NCBI RefSeq assembly: GCF_000001735.4 | Contig: NC_003075.7 | Span: forward strand, 14,509,001 to 14,573,000 | Direction of reading: 5' to 3' | DNA length: 64,000 nt | Origin: Arabidopsis thaliana | Taxonomy: Eukaryota; Streptophyta; Magnoliopsida; Brassicales; Brassicaceae | Shown here: piece by piece, positions 1 through 9,440 of the stretch | How positions within the stretch are numbered: position 1 is the stretch's first letter | Layout: each line of letters begins with the position of its first letter | Notes under the pieces: generated by a model | The model's input: the letters and a program-made list of their open reading frames with translations, nothing else | Database searches by the model: none | What the model was told of the DNA's origin: nothing | Program-made: the position numbers and the translations under genes

Positions 1-83
1 CATTACTTTCTACTAAACTACTAAACTAATACTTACGCTTTTTAAGTAATCATAATTACAAGCAAAGTAAATTGATTTGAAAA

Positions 84-1030
84 CGTTTCATGAGTCATAT
101 GAGTATTATTAGTGTATACCACTCAGAGTCTCGTTTATATTTTGTTATCTTGTGTACGGATGTGATTGTTTGTTTACATACGTAAACACACCCTGTCAAA
201 AAACATTCAACACATGTACACGACACATATTATATATAATTGTTTGCAATTTCAATTACATATATGTATGAATTATGATGGACTTGATTATCGTCAGTAA
301 CTCAAAACACATTCTAGATTGGATGTTATTTTGAATGTAAACTGTAATTCACCACGAACCCACTATGCTAGCTAATTGCTACAGTCTACCATGCATGCAC
401 ATTTGATAACTAGCATCTCACGAATAAATTTCTTAATTTTTTTCCATCTATATAACCATTATAATATTTCTATTAAGAGCTAAAGACTATTGAGCCATAT
501 TTTACTACAATCTCGTCTTCACCACATCTAGATCATTCTGCGAAACTACAAAAATAATCCTAGCTACTTTGGTTAAAAAATCGTTTGTAAATAATCCAGA
601 GTGATTCCTAATAAGAGTCGCAATCACCTTTTGATTATCTTGTGCGTGTTACATACAGTATGTGAATGACGTTAACACCATCTTAAAAGGTACAATTCAT
701 ATGCATGAACAAGCAATTTGTGAAAAATAAAATCTTTTAGTTTTCTATATATAACTATATAATAAAACTATCAAAATGTTATTAATTAAGAGTAATTTAA
801 GACTATTAAACCATATTTTACATCTCTTTTTTACATTACTATCATCTAAAGTAGTTTTCTAGTTTTTAAAAAGATGGTTGAGTCTATCATAAGTCTTTCT
901 GATAGTGAATATAAGAGTCACAATCACCTTCTTTTTTTATATATATATGTGTAGTGTGGATTGCGTATGTGATTGAAGATTGACGTAAACACCATTTAAA
1001 AAGTACGATACTAAATGCACACGACACAAC
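84..1030 (+). repeat. Three promoter-like repeat modules upstream of CDA9
   Basis: Three imperfect copies of one module lie at about 84-225, 600-705 and 870-1030. Each has a CATGAGTC- or AAGAGTC-like start, usually then a TCACAATCACCTT-like box, then a GTATGTGATT or TACGAATGA stretch, GTAAACACCATTT, and ACGACACA near the end. The same order recurs upstream of the other CDA copies. No coding potential is visible. This is seen by eye; a promoter role is inferred from the position just before TATA boxes. Confidence 0.55.
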
Positions 1031-1050
1031 ACAACACACACCAGACCGGC

Positions 1051-1058
1051 TATAAATA
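1051..1058 (+). promoter_or_regulatory. TATA box of CDA9
   Basis: TATAAATA lies 96 bp before the ATG at 1147. It follows the ACGACACAAC box shared by the CDA promoters. Its position makes the ATG at 1147, rather than any upstream non-ATG codon, the likely start. Confidence 0.6.
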
Positions 1059-1146
1059 AGTTAAGATTTTGCTTCTCCTCTTCTTATCTCTTTTCCACTC
1101 TCTCAACATAAAATCCAACAACACAACCCGAATTAAGACAAAGACA

Positions 1147-2043
1147 ATGGCACAACCCCCAAACCCTTATGCCGCTCTCACTCCAACAGAAGCAGAATCC
1201 TCCGGCCCTTTCGAGCCCGAAACCCTTTTGCCGCTGATCAATCGGGCGCTTCCACTCGCTCAGGCTCTACCCTCGCAGTCACCCCTCGTAGCCGTCGGCC
1301 GAGGATCATCAGGTCGGACCTTCTTAGGCGTCAATGTGGAATTACCAGGTTTGTCTCCTCTCCACTCCATCCACGCCGGGCAGTTCCTTGTCGTCCATCT
1401 CGCCCTCAACAACGAGCGAACACTCAACTGCTTAGCCTTCTCCTCAAACGGCTCCTACTTCGACCCTCCATGTCCCCACTGCTGCCAACTTCTTCAAGAA
1501 ATCCGAAATGCGTCTAGTACCAAACTCTTGATCACGGACCCATCCCGCCAGCGCGACATGTCTCTTTCGACCTACCTTCCGCAAAAATATTTGTCCCTCT
1601 ACAATGAGGTCCCGAAATACTTCTTCGCTCGCCTTCTCGACGAAAATCGCAATAACGGCCTCACCCTCATTAATCCCAATCCCATCAGAGACTGCCTAGA
1701 TTCCGAAATTTGTAACCATCTAAGCTGCAGGGCTCTAAAGGCGGCTAACCGATCGTACGCGCCGTATAGCAAGTCTCCGTCTGGAGTGGCGCTCATGGAT
1801 TTTCAAGGGAGAGTGTACAGTGGATGGAGCATTGAATCTGTGGCGAACCCTATTTTGGGGGCAGCACAAGCTGCACTGGTTGACTTCATGACTAATGGTG
1901 GCGGCCACGAGTTCAATAACATAGTCCGAGGGTTTCTGGTGGAGAAGAGAGATGCGAAGTTGAGTCACTTGGCCACGGCGAGGGAGATTCTAAATAAGGT
2001 AGCCCACTTCAGCTTCATTTTACGTGTCTTACATTGCCAGTAG
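1147..2043 (+). CDS. CDA9: Cytidine deaminase-like protein, probably inactive
   Basis: Intronless gene for a 298-residue protein of the two-domain plant/E. coli cytidine deaminase type, a family that hydrolyses cytidine to uridine as a zinc-dependent homodimer. The N-terminal domain keeps the LGVNVE substrate loop, zinc ligand His76 and Cys109/Cys112 (PCPHC). The catalytic glutamate of the HAE motif is replaced: the sequence reads HAG, with Gly78. The motif after the second cysteine is also unusual (CCQ instead of CRQ). The C-terminal non-catalytic domain (about 190-298) is complete. The start MAQPP matches the MAQ start of the paralogues and lies 96 bp after a TATA box. With no general base, catalysis is unlikely. 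I place this as locus At4g29580; published work on Arabidopsis concluded that only CDA1 (on another chromosome) is functional. Confidence 0.85.
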
Positions 2044-2719
2044 CCGGTGAAGTCCTCAGAATAATGTGAGAAGCGAGACGAGAACTCATCCTTAAACATT
2101 AAAAAAAAATATGATCCTATAAGTCCTCAGAAATATGATACAATAATTATGGCAAATGTAAGGGAAAATATTAACCTAGTTGGGCTAGCTATTACGTTTA
2201 TATCAGTTATGAAACTGAAGATAATAAATAATATGATACATTTATATAAGTGTTTTCTTCTTGGGTTCATGGTAGTACGTTAATAGCATCAATGCACTTA
2301 GAAATACCTTCTTTGTTACTGTATTACATTATTTAATTGACATTGAACCATATATAATAATCTGAAATGATACAGTTGTAGACTCTCTCTCTTTTTTTCT
2401 AAAGCAAAATACAGTGTTTTTTTACTCATGAATCTCCATCAATGAGTGAAAAAGAGGATTTTGCAAACATATTAAAGTAGACATGGTGTCAGAATTTTTA
2501 TTAGTTTGAAGTTTATGATTGAATCCTATTTACACAAGTATGAAAATAAATTTGGTTTTAGGGACATAAACTCTAAACGACGCCGTAATATTCATCATGG
2601 GACAATCTACAAAACCGGCGACGAAAAAACCCTAAAATTTATTTTAGGCGTTAATTACAAAGTGATTATTTGTATCTCATGGATTAGGTATTGCTGTCAT
2701 CTAGAGTTTTGTTTAGGAT
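2044..2719. other. Intergenic: CDA9 3' flank
   Basis: AT-rich DNA after CDA9. It holds the array's usual 3' flank (a GTTTTCTTCTTGGTTCA-like stretch near 2252, AATGAGTGA near 2440) and the leader of the UPF0725 pseudogene. No gene of its own is seen. Confidence 0.5.
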
Positions 2720-3605
2720 ATGGAAGCAGTCGACGAACCACCGATGCGCAAACGGAAAGTTGACGAGTTGATGCACGTAGATAAATATTTGTCTCTACCA
2801 CTGATTTCAGGGCTCAAACCTTGAGTTGATACACGTAGATAAATATAATTCTAGATTCTGTGCCCTTATGACTTACCATATAATTGCTGAGGCTGTTGAT
2901 CCATCCAACGATTCACGTTTCACTTTCCAGACACGTGTTACGAGAGCTACATGTCAGAAAGATGAAGACCTGAGGATACTGACTGAAGTCTGTAGAATTA
3001 AACCAAAGATTCAAGGTGAATTGCTTTATGGTTTTGATTAGTTGATTGTTCTTTTTGTTATCATAATGTTGCTGATGCTGGAAAATGTTGTAAAAAGGTA
3101 CTGGAGAACAAAGCGATGGAATGACGAAGCTATTGATGGTTTCTACAAAGGCTATCTACCTAAGTGGATATCGGATGATATTTTGATGCCATGCAGTGAG
3201 TAAGATCAGTTTTATGAGGTGCAAGAATCAGAGATCCGAGAACACAACTGGCTTAATCTATACACTGAAATCGCATTATACTCGATGTGGGAAGGAGACA
3301 TGAGGCTCGAGTCTGTGCCGCTGCAGATAATGAAGGTCATTGTAGAGACTCGTGAAGCTGTGGAGTCAAATGAAAAGTTGATGGCTGGGAATGCAATCTT
3401 CTACATTAGTTTCAAATACTTGAATGCTCCTCATGGCCCACCTCAATACCACAGAGCCATTGTAAGAAGAACCGTTGATGGGATTCCAGGACATGTTTCT
3501 CTTGAGTTGAAGTGTTGGCTCCATGATCTGTGAAAAGAGAATCCAGTTCTCGAAGAAAAGTATTATCGTCAAATTTGCGAATCTGGCTTCAGATTCTTTA
3601 TATGA
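2720..3605 (+). pseudogene. UPF0725 (DUF626, EMB2204-like) pseudogene
   Basis: A broken copy of the Brassicaceae UPF0725 family, whose function is unknown. It starts at an ATG at 2720 (MEAVDEPPMRKRKVDEL). It continues in another frame at 2826-3014 (EAVDPSNDSRFTFQTRV, RILTEVCRIKPKIQG) up to a plausible GT donor, resumes near 3095 (RWNDEAIDGFYKGYLPKWIS), and ends with YTEIALYSMW, AIVRRTVDGIPGHVSLEL and EEKYYRQICESGFRFF. In-frame stops at 2822, 3201 and 3531 and a frame change near 3110 show it cannot make the family protein. An imperfect 24-bp direct repeat (2765-2788 and 2823-2846) lies near the first break. Family assignment is from remembered motifs. It ends about 130 bp before the 3' end of the convergent methyltransferase. 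Confidence 0.7.
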
Positions 3606-3735
3606 CATTGTTATTAGTGTTGAGAGAGTGGCACATTCTTTATAAACAAGATTTCAGAAGTTCCCTTGTCTTAATCGAAGAATTAGTTTCCTCGGTCTCT
3701 ACTATGTGTATACATGATGTGCTTGGATCTCAGGT

Positions 3736-5404
3736 TTAAACCATGGGGAGTTTTCTAGAGTAAACAACGTACATAGGATCTGAACGCCCTGGATTTGGAG
3801 ATATATCAACGGCCTGGATTGATCAAAAGTTGAAACGAATTCATCAGAAAGAAAGAGTAAAGGAATCTCTTAGAAGGCTTTCTCTGAGAAGGAGTGTTGA
3901 TGAAATATACAGAAATACCTGAGGAGCTTCAAATCCTCCGGCGTAGTGAAAGTATGATCCAACAATGAGAGCATGATCTGCGTCGCCAGTTGATGTCCAT
4001 ATCGAGATTGCTTTAGTAAAGAAGCAACGGTTCGAGAAGCTGCAAAGAAAAAGGAAGTGATCAGGTTGAAACCATGCGAATATGTATATCATCATTACGG
4101 TTTCACAAGACTTGATAGGTTCATTTTAGAGAGAACCTCATTAGAGCGAGTCCTCCGGGCTTAAGGATTCTGTTCATTTCCTTGAACACTTCAAGCGGCT
4201 TTGTAAGATAATCCACACTTACCTATTAATGAAATACCAAGAAACATATAAATTTGTAAGAACTTGAGGTTCTCAGTTAAGAGATAAATGAGAAAGTTTG
4301 GTCATACCACATACCACATTGGTTATAACTTGGAAAGAATTGTCTTCAAAAGGCAGATTTGAATTGAGATTTAAGTCTTGGACTATGTACTCGGTGAGAA
4401 CCTGAAAGAGAGTATTAGATCCTATGATATGACGATCCATCTCATCTCTAAGTAGTACAATACATAATATTGAATCTTCTTTACCGGATTTCGCTTAAGC
4501 TCTTCTTCATTCATACCCATTCCAACTATTCGTTCTTGCCTATACCCCGGTGGATAATGACTGACCTATGTAACATCATAACAGCCAATACTCTTAACTT
4601 GAGAGATTTCTCAACAGAAACTAAAAAAGATCAAAAGGATTTGGATTTAGTACATACCCAACTGCTACACATATCGAGTATGCTCACTCCTGGAGTATCG
4701 CTCTGAGGCAAAACCTTGGAGTAATACTTTGTCAATGCAGCTATAGCTGGATCATCAATGTGTGTCACAAACCTTGGAGCTTCGTAGAATGTTGAATCAG
4801 ACGACCTTAGGACACAAGTCAACAAGATCTAAGTATGTCCCAAAGCAAAAATATAGCTCAAGCATGCCTTTAAGATAAGAAAACAGAGCAAGACAATAAC
4901 AAAAGCTTGGAATTGTTGTATCTTACTCATCGTATCTCTGGAAATCTTCTTCTTTGAAAGGGAAAGTCTCTGGCCAATCCACCTTATTCAACGCCTAAAA
5001 CCAAGCAAAAGAGTTCAAATTTCATAAAGCTACAAACTTTGACCAATTAAACGACATTTCGATTTCTGAATCCCTAAAGGTACAAACTTTGAACAATTAA
5101 CTAAAGAGAGTAAAGAGACCTGTTCGACGGGAGAAGGATTGGTCTGCCTAGCGGAAGCAATGAAAGATTTACCGCCAAATTTACCGGACATATTGTTGTT
5201 CATCCACAAAGAAGCGCCGCCAAAACCACCGAGAACCAACCGGCGACGTGAAGAAGCACGAATCCAACTGTGGAAAGGTTTCGAAGCAGTTGTCGGAAGA
5301 TTCAGAGCCGAGGAAGCTCGGAGGAAAGGAGAGTTTCCGGTGGAGGAGAAAATCGGAGGTAGAGGATTGGATCTCAGGCTGAGAAAATTAGCCGTTTTTG
5401 ACAT
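3736..5404 (-). CDS. Plastid-targeted SAM-dependent methyltransferase
   Basis: Eight-exon gene, complement(join(3736..3813, 3919..4039, 4137..4222, 4315..4401, 4485..4565, 4658..4805, 4927..4994, 5120..5404)). All borders are GT..AG and the exons sum to 317 residues. The first exon is rich in Ser, Arg and Ala without early acidic residues, like a chloroplast transit peptide. The rest is a class I methyltransferase of the Methyltransf_11 type: GVSILDMCSSW gives the SAM-binding strand (degenerate), EDNSFQVITNVVSVDYL the motif II region, and EMNRILKPGGLALMS motif III. The late part SNRCFFTKAISIW is typical of a plant/algal group of unknown substrate. This matches my memory of At4g29590. It is the only minus-strand gene inside the CDA array and splits CDA9 from the rest. 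Confidence 0.85.
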
Positions 5405-6039
5405 TGTTTCATTAATTGTTGGGTTTTGTCTGATTTGTAAAAAGGTTTGAACTTTGCAAGACAGAACATGACGATGAAGATGATGTGTCGCATATCGATC
5501 GATGAAGATGACGATTCGAGTTTAGTGATCCAAACCACTCTTACGTGGTCGTTTCTCTCTGTTTGGGGCTTTTCTTTACTTTTTACAAAGTTATGGGGAG
5601 TAACTGTAAAAATATAATAACGTTTATTGTTACAAAAATTAGAGTAACACAATCATCCTTCTTAAAACGTTTCAATCCATATTCACTCAAAAAATTAACT
5701 GGAATCCATATTTTTCGAACAAATATATATCATACATTTAAGTTCAAAATGATCTACCCAAAGTGCTCATTTCTGAACAAGATTCAATTTTAAACACAAA
5801 GAGAAAATATATATATAGCATGGACTTAGAGTATTATTTGATATTTTTATATTGTCACAATCTCACACAAACTCAATGAATTTAATTATAACTTTTTAAG
5901 AATAAGATTCCCAATTTTCATACCATGAATTTATGACTAATCAAGACTATTGAATTTTATTTTTTTAACCATTCTTTAGTATAGAATTTAAAAAAAAAAA
6001 AAAAAACTAACCTTACTTACTTTTAAAAGCAATTTTGTT

Positions 6040-6425
6040 TTGAGAAATGGTTCATGAGTCAGCATGAGTCTTGATGACGGAGATACAGTCATAATCTCGT
6101 TTATATTCTTGCCTGTCCATGTAATTCTTTACCTATATTAATTAGTACTATTCAAACCATTAAATGTTACTACTCAGTAAAAGTTAATTAAGAACTACTT
6201 AGTCTTCCTCGAATAAATACTCTTCATTACAGTACATTACTTTATACTAACTAGAAAATTAACCCTAATTACTACTTTGCTTTAAAAGCTAGTTCATGAA
6301 TGTTGATCGTCACAATCACCTTTTTTTAATCTTGAAGTTCACACACTAACTATTGTTTTGAGTATACGAATGACCTAAACACGATTTTAAAAAGTCCTTT
6401 CACAATATGCAAACAGACACGACAC
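6040..6425 (+). repeat. Two promoter-like modules upstream of CDA7
   Basis: Copies at about 6040-6135 (GGTTCATGAGTC, ACAGTCATAATCTCGTTTAT, CATGTAATTCTT) and 6290-6425 (GTTCATGAATGTTGATCGTC, CACAATCACCTTTTT, TATACGAATGACCTAAACAC, ending in CAGACACGACACA). Nearly identical pairs stand before CDA5 and CDA4. Confidence 0.55.
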
Positions 6426-6428
6426 ACC

Positions 6429-6438
6429 TATATAAATA
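6429..6438 (+). promoter_or_regulatory. TATA box of CDA7
   Basis: TATATAAATA directly follows the CAGACACGACACA box and is 140 bp before the main ATG. The same arrangement is found at CDA5 and CDA3. Confidence 0.6.
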
Positions 6439-6512
6439 GGCAAAGACTCAATACCACTTCTCATCTCATTTCATATCTCTCAACCAAAAAAAAACTCGAA
6501 ACACGATCCTAA

Positions 6513-6560
6513 ATGGCCCAACGTCCTAACTTGTTAACTCATTTCCAAAATCTCGTGTAG
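6513..6560 (+). other. Upstream ORF in the CDA7 leader
   Basis: A 15-codon ORF (MAQRPNLLTHFQNLV, then TAG) ends 17 bp before the CDA7 ATG. It is homologous to the N-terminal extension of CDA5 (MAQRPNLLSHLQDLV), where the frame stays open into the enzyme. Here a stop and a one-base length difference cut it off. It may lower translation of the main frame by a scanning mechanism (inference). Confidence 0.6.
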
Positions 6561-6577
6561 AATCTCAAAACAGGGCA

Positions 6578-7501
6578 ATGGCGGCACAAGATAAGTACAA
6601 GTTCGTTTTCACTGCCAAAGAAGCAGCATCGGAAGGTGTCACCGAACCCATCAGACTTCCAAAGCTGATCAGAAAGGCGATGTCTCTGGCTCGGGGTCCA
6701 ATCTCCAAATACAAAGTCGGAGCCGTTGGACGCGCATCATCGGGTCGGGTCTATTTAGGCGTCAATGTCGAATTCCCAGGTCTTCCTCTTCACCACTCCA
6801 TCCACCCCGAGCAATTCCTCGTCACCAACCTCGCACTAAACTCCGAGAAAGGTCTCCGTCAGTTAGCAGTCGCCATCTCTAGTGACTGCATCGAATTCGG
6901 CGCGCCGTGCGGAAACTGCCGCCAGTTTCTTATGGAGACCAGCAACGAGCTTGACATCAAAATCCTGCTCAAATCAAAGCATGAAGCAGAAGGATCATTC
7001 TCGAGCCTTAAGCTCCTCCTTCCGTACAGATTCACCCCTGACGACGTCCTCCCAAAGGGTTCCCCTCTCCTTCTCGAGAAGCGCGATAACTGCCTCACCC
7101 TTTCGGGTTCTACCGAAGAGATATGCTCATCAGATTGTTCCCATTTGAAGTGCAAGGCTCTAGCCGCGGCAAACAATTCGTTCTCTCCGTACACTGAGTC
7201 TCCGTCGGGAGTGGCGCTGCAGGATGACGAAGGGAAGTGGTACCGTGGATGGTACATTGAATCAGTGGCGTATAGCCCAAGTTTGGGACCGGTACAAGCT
7301 GCTCTGGTTGATTTCGTGGCTCGTAGCCGAGGGAAAGGGTTCAATAAGATCGTAGAAGCGGTGCTTGTGGAAAAGAATAACGCGAGGGTGAGTCAAGAGC
7401 GCACGGCGAAGATGATTTTAGACACTATAGCAGCTCCGAACTGCGATTTCAAGGTTTTCCATTGCTACGTGGATCTCCAAAAAAAGTTTATTACTGAATA
7501 G
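6578..7501 (+). CDS. CDA7: Cytidine deaminase-like protein
   Basis: Intronless gene for 307 residues in two cytidine deaminase domains. The N-terminal catalytic domain (about 20-135) has the LGVNVEFPG loop, zinc ligand His76, catalytic Glu78 and Cys111/Cys114 in PCGNCRQ. The otherwise invariant Ala between His and Glu is Pro77 (HPE), next to the active-site zinc and likely to disturb it. The C-terminal domain (about 190-300, CSHLKCKALAAANNSF and SPSGVAL) lacks its own zinc site, as is normal for this family. Downstream sequence to about 7,950 is repeated after CDA5 and CDA4. A short upstream ORF precedes the start. I place it as At4g29600. If active it would deaminate cytidine or deoxycytidine in pyrimidine salvage; I think low or no activity is more likely. 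Confidence 0.88.
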   Translation: MAAQDKYKFVFTAKEAASEGVTEPIRLPKLIRKAMSLARGPISKYKVGAVGRASSGRVYLGVNVEFPGLPLHHSIHPEQFLVTNLALNSEKGLRQLAVAISSDCIEFGAPCGNCRQFLMETSNELDIKILLKSKHEAEGSFSSLKLLLPYRFTPDDVLPKGSPLLLEKRDNCLTLSGSTEEICSSDCSHLKCKALAAANNSFSPYTESPSGVALQDDEGKWYRGWYIESVAYSPSLGPVQAALVDFVARSRGKGFNKIVEAVLVEKNNARVSQERTAKMILDTIAAPNCDFKVFHCYVDLQKKFITE

Positions 7502-8392
7502 TGATAGATAAGAAAAATCTATACTACTAGTAAGGAAAATAATAGCCAGTAGGGAATTACACTGGCCTTCGTTATTTAACTATTTTATTATCCTATCATA
7601 ATTATGCTTTGTTTACTTCTTGGTTGGGTTCGTTAAACCTTTTGATAATGTCACAGAATCATATTTATGTTGTGTTTTCTTCTTTGGTTCAAGTTACCTT
7701 TCAGTGGTGTCAGTATAAATATATTTATAATGATGTTTTGTTTTGCTTCTTTGGTTCATGTTACCTTACGAAATTAATTGGTGAATTGCTTCTCTTCTAA
7801 AATGTGAACAAAAACTTTTTTATTGTTTTTGAAAAAACGGAAAGAAACAAAAATATGTCTTCGAATGGATCTTCTTTATGAGTAAGACAAAAGCCTCATT
7901 TGCAAAAATATCAAGGTGGGGAATAAGTGGACCATTGAGGAACAATAAAACTATCACAGAATTTCAGAAGAGTTGGTTTCATAATTGAATATAAACATTT
8001 TTTTCGTAAACGAGGGTAACAACTTCTTTCTGAACTCCTAATATTGTCTAATTACAGAAGTATAATGCTGTATATATCATTTCCCTTAGACCGACCATTA
8101 GCAAGCAATAGATGCCATGAGATTAGTCTACTTGCAAAAGTATAAAGGTGTATCATTACAATACATAAGTTAAAAGTTAGGAGGTTCCAGGAAGTGGGGT
8201 TTGGTAAATATAGTCAAAGGTTGAAATATTTTTGAGAATTTCTTTTTTTGGTATAATGTTGAGATATTTTTGAGAATTGATTGAGACATAGAAGTGTGAT
8301 TTCTCTGTTCTGTCCACGTCATCTTGGGTACGCATGTGATTTGATTCTTTATGTTATTATTTATGTTCGTCTGTATTTCTTTGAAAGCGTGT
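7502..8392. other. Intergenic: CDA7 3' flank and CDA6 promoter
   Basis: 7,520-7,950 is the 3' flank shared with CDA5 and CDA4 (GATTACACTGG-like start, repeated TTCTTTGGTTCATGTTACC). 8,190-8,410 is a promoter type different from the other CDA genes; a close copy without a gene lies at 15,180-15,370. Confidence 0.5.
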
Positions 8393-8404
8393 TATATATA
8401 AAAA
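8393..8404 (+). promoter_or_regulatory. TATA box of CDA6
   Basis: TATATATAAAAA, 55 bp before the ATG. The surrounding promoter (CTGTTCTGTCCACGTCATC, then TTTGATTCTTTATGTTA) is not the module used by the other CDA genes. Confidence 0.5.
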
Positions 8405-8447
8405 ATCTCATTGACATAAACACTTGAGGTAGATACAAATTAAGAAA

Positions 8448-9329
8448 ATGAAGTTCGTTTACACTCCCAGCGAAGCAGCAGAGGAGGGCGTCCGCGGACC
8501 CTCGGACCTTCCAAAGCTGATCGACAAGGCTATGTCACTCGCTCGGGCTCCAGTCTCCACATTCAAAGTCGGAGCAGTTGGACTCACATCATCGGGCGAA
8601 GTCTTCTTAGGCGTCAATGTCGAGTTCCCAAATCTCCCTCTTCACCACACCATCCACGCCGAGCAGTTCCTCGTCACCAACCTCGCTCTCAACTCCATGA
8701 AAAAGCTCACTCATATAGCTGTCTCCGTCACCGGCACCATCTTCGGTGCACCATGTGGCCACTGCCGCCAGTTTTATCAAGAAATGCGCAACGCTCCTGA
8801 AATCGAAATCTTGATCAAAAGACCAAAAGACGGCATAGACGAGTTCATGAGCCTCAAGAGCCTCATGCCGGAAAGATTCGGCCCTGATAGTATCCTTCCG
8901 GAAGATGCCTCCCTCCTTCTCGAGCAGCGCGATAATAGCCTCGTCCTCTCGGATCCCGAAGAGATATGCTCTGATCCAGAGGATTGTTCCCATACCAAGT
9001 GCAGGGCTCTAGCGGCGGCGAACAAATCGTACGCGCCGTACAGCAAGTGTCCGTCTGGAGTTGCGCTGATTTGCGGAGGGGAAGTGTATAAAGGATGGTA
9101 CATTGAATCTGTTGCGTATAACCCAAGTTTAGGGCCAGTAGAAGCTGCACTGGTTGATTTTGTGGCTCGTGGCGGAGGCAAAGAGTTCAATGAGATCACT
9201 GAAGTGGTGCTGGTGGAGATGAAAGATGTGAAGGTGAGTCAAGAGGCCACGGCGAGGACTTTTTTGGACAAGATTGCCCCCAAGTGCGATTTCAAGGTCC
9301 TTCATTGCTATAAGACCAATAAAAATTAA
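8448..9329 (+). CDS. CDA6: Cytidine deaminase-like protein with intact active-site motifs
   Basis: Intronless gene for 293 residues. It has the most canonical active site in the window: LGVNVEFPN, His70-Ala-Glu72 and Cys103/Cys106 in PCGHCRQ, so zinc binding and the general base are all present. The C-terminal domain is complete (CSHTKCRALAAANKSYAPY, CPSGVAL). The family reaction is cytidine + water to uridine + ammonia in the cytosol. The start MKFVYTPSEA lacks the MAQQ stretch of its neighbours and lies 55 bp after the TATA box. Its stop codon lies inside a perfect 21-bp inverted repeat. I place it as At4g29610. Published work found no needed role for the CDA2-9 genes, so intact motifs do not prove activity. 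Confidence 0.88.
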   Translation: MKFVYTPSEAAEEGVRGPSDLPKLIDKAMSLARAPVSTFKVGAVGLTSSGEVFLGVNVEFPNLPLHHTIHAEQFLVTNLALNSMKKLTHIAVSVTGTIFGAPCGHCRQFYQEMRNAPEIEILIKRPKDGIDEFMSLKSLMPERFGPDSILPEDASLLLEQRDNSLVLSDPEEICSDPEDCSHTKCRALAAANKSYAPYSKCPSGVALICGGEVYKGWYIESVAYNPSLGPVEAALVDFVARGGGKEFNEITEVVLVEMKDVKVSQEATARTFLDKIAPKCDFKVLHCYKTNKN

Positions 9330-9371
9330 AGCATATTTAAGGCAAATAATCTTAAATATGCTTTAATTTTT
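9321..9371. repeat. Perfect 21-bp inverted repeat across the CDA6 stop codon
   Basis: Arms 9321-9341 and 9351-9371 are exact reverse complements with a 9-base spacer (9342-9350). The TAA stop of CDA6 (9327-9329) is within the left arm. The core reads AAAGCATATTTAAG and its complement. The transcript would form a strong hairpin at the start of the 3' UTR. Confidence 0.9.
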
Positions 9372-9380
9372 AAGATTGGA

Positions 9381-9440
9381 TTATTATGCTTTGTTGTCTT
9401 CTTGATTTAATTATTATGCTTTGTTGTCTTCTTGGTTGGA
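9381..9440. repeat. 30-bp tandem direct repeat in CDA6 3' flank
   Basis: TTATTATGCTTTGTTGTCTT and the bases after it occur at 9381 and again at 9411, a 30-bp period. The single-copy form is found downstream of the other CDA genes. Confidence 0.75.

Larger units (their letters stand above)
5405..6512. other. Intergenic: methyltransferase promoter and CDA7 upstream unit
   Basis: The first 200 bp are the upstream region of the minus-strand methyltransferase. From about 5,650 on, the sequence is closely repeated upstream of CDA4 (from about 12,480), for example a GATCTACCCAAAGT stretch followed by TTCTGAACAAGATTCAA. About 5,650 therefore looks like the left edge of the duplicated CDA unit. There is an A-run at 5,990-6,006. 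Confidence 0.5.

Noticed and set aside
1069-1146. Upstream extension of the CDA9 frame
   Set aside because: The frame opens at a non-ATG codon that lies within 20 bp of the TATA box, probably before the transcription start. The ATG at 1147 matches the paralogues.
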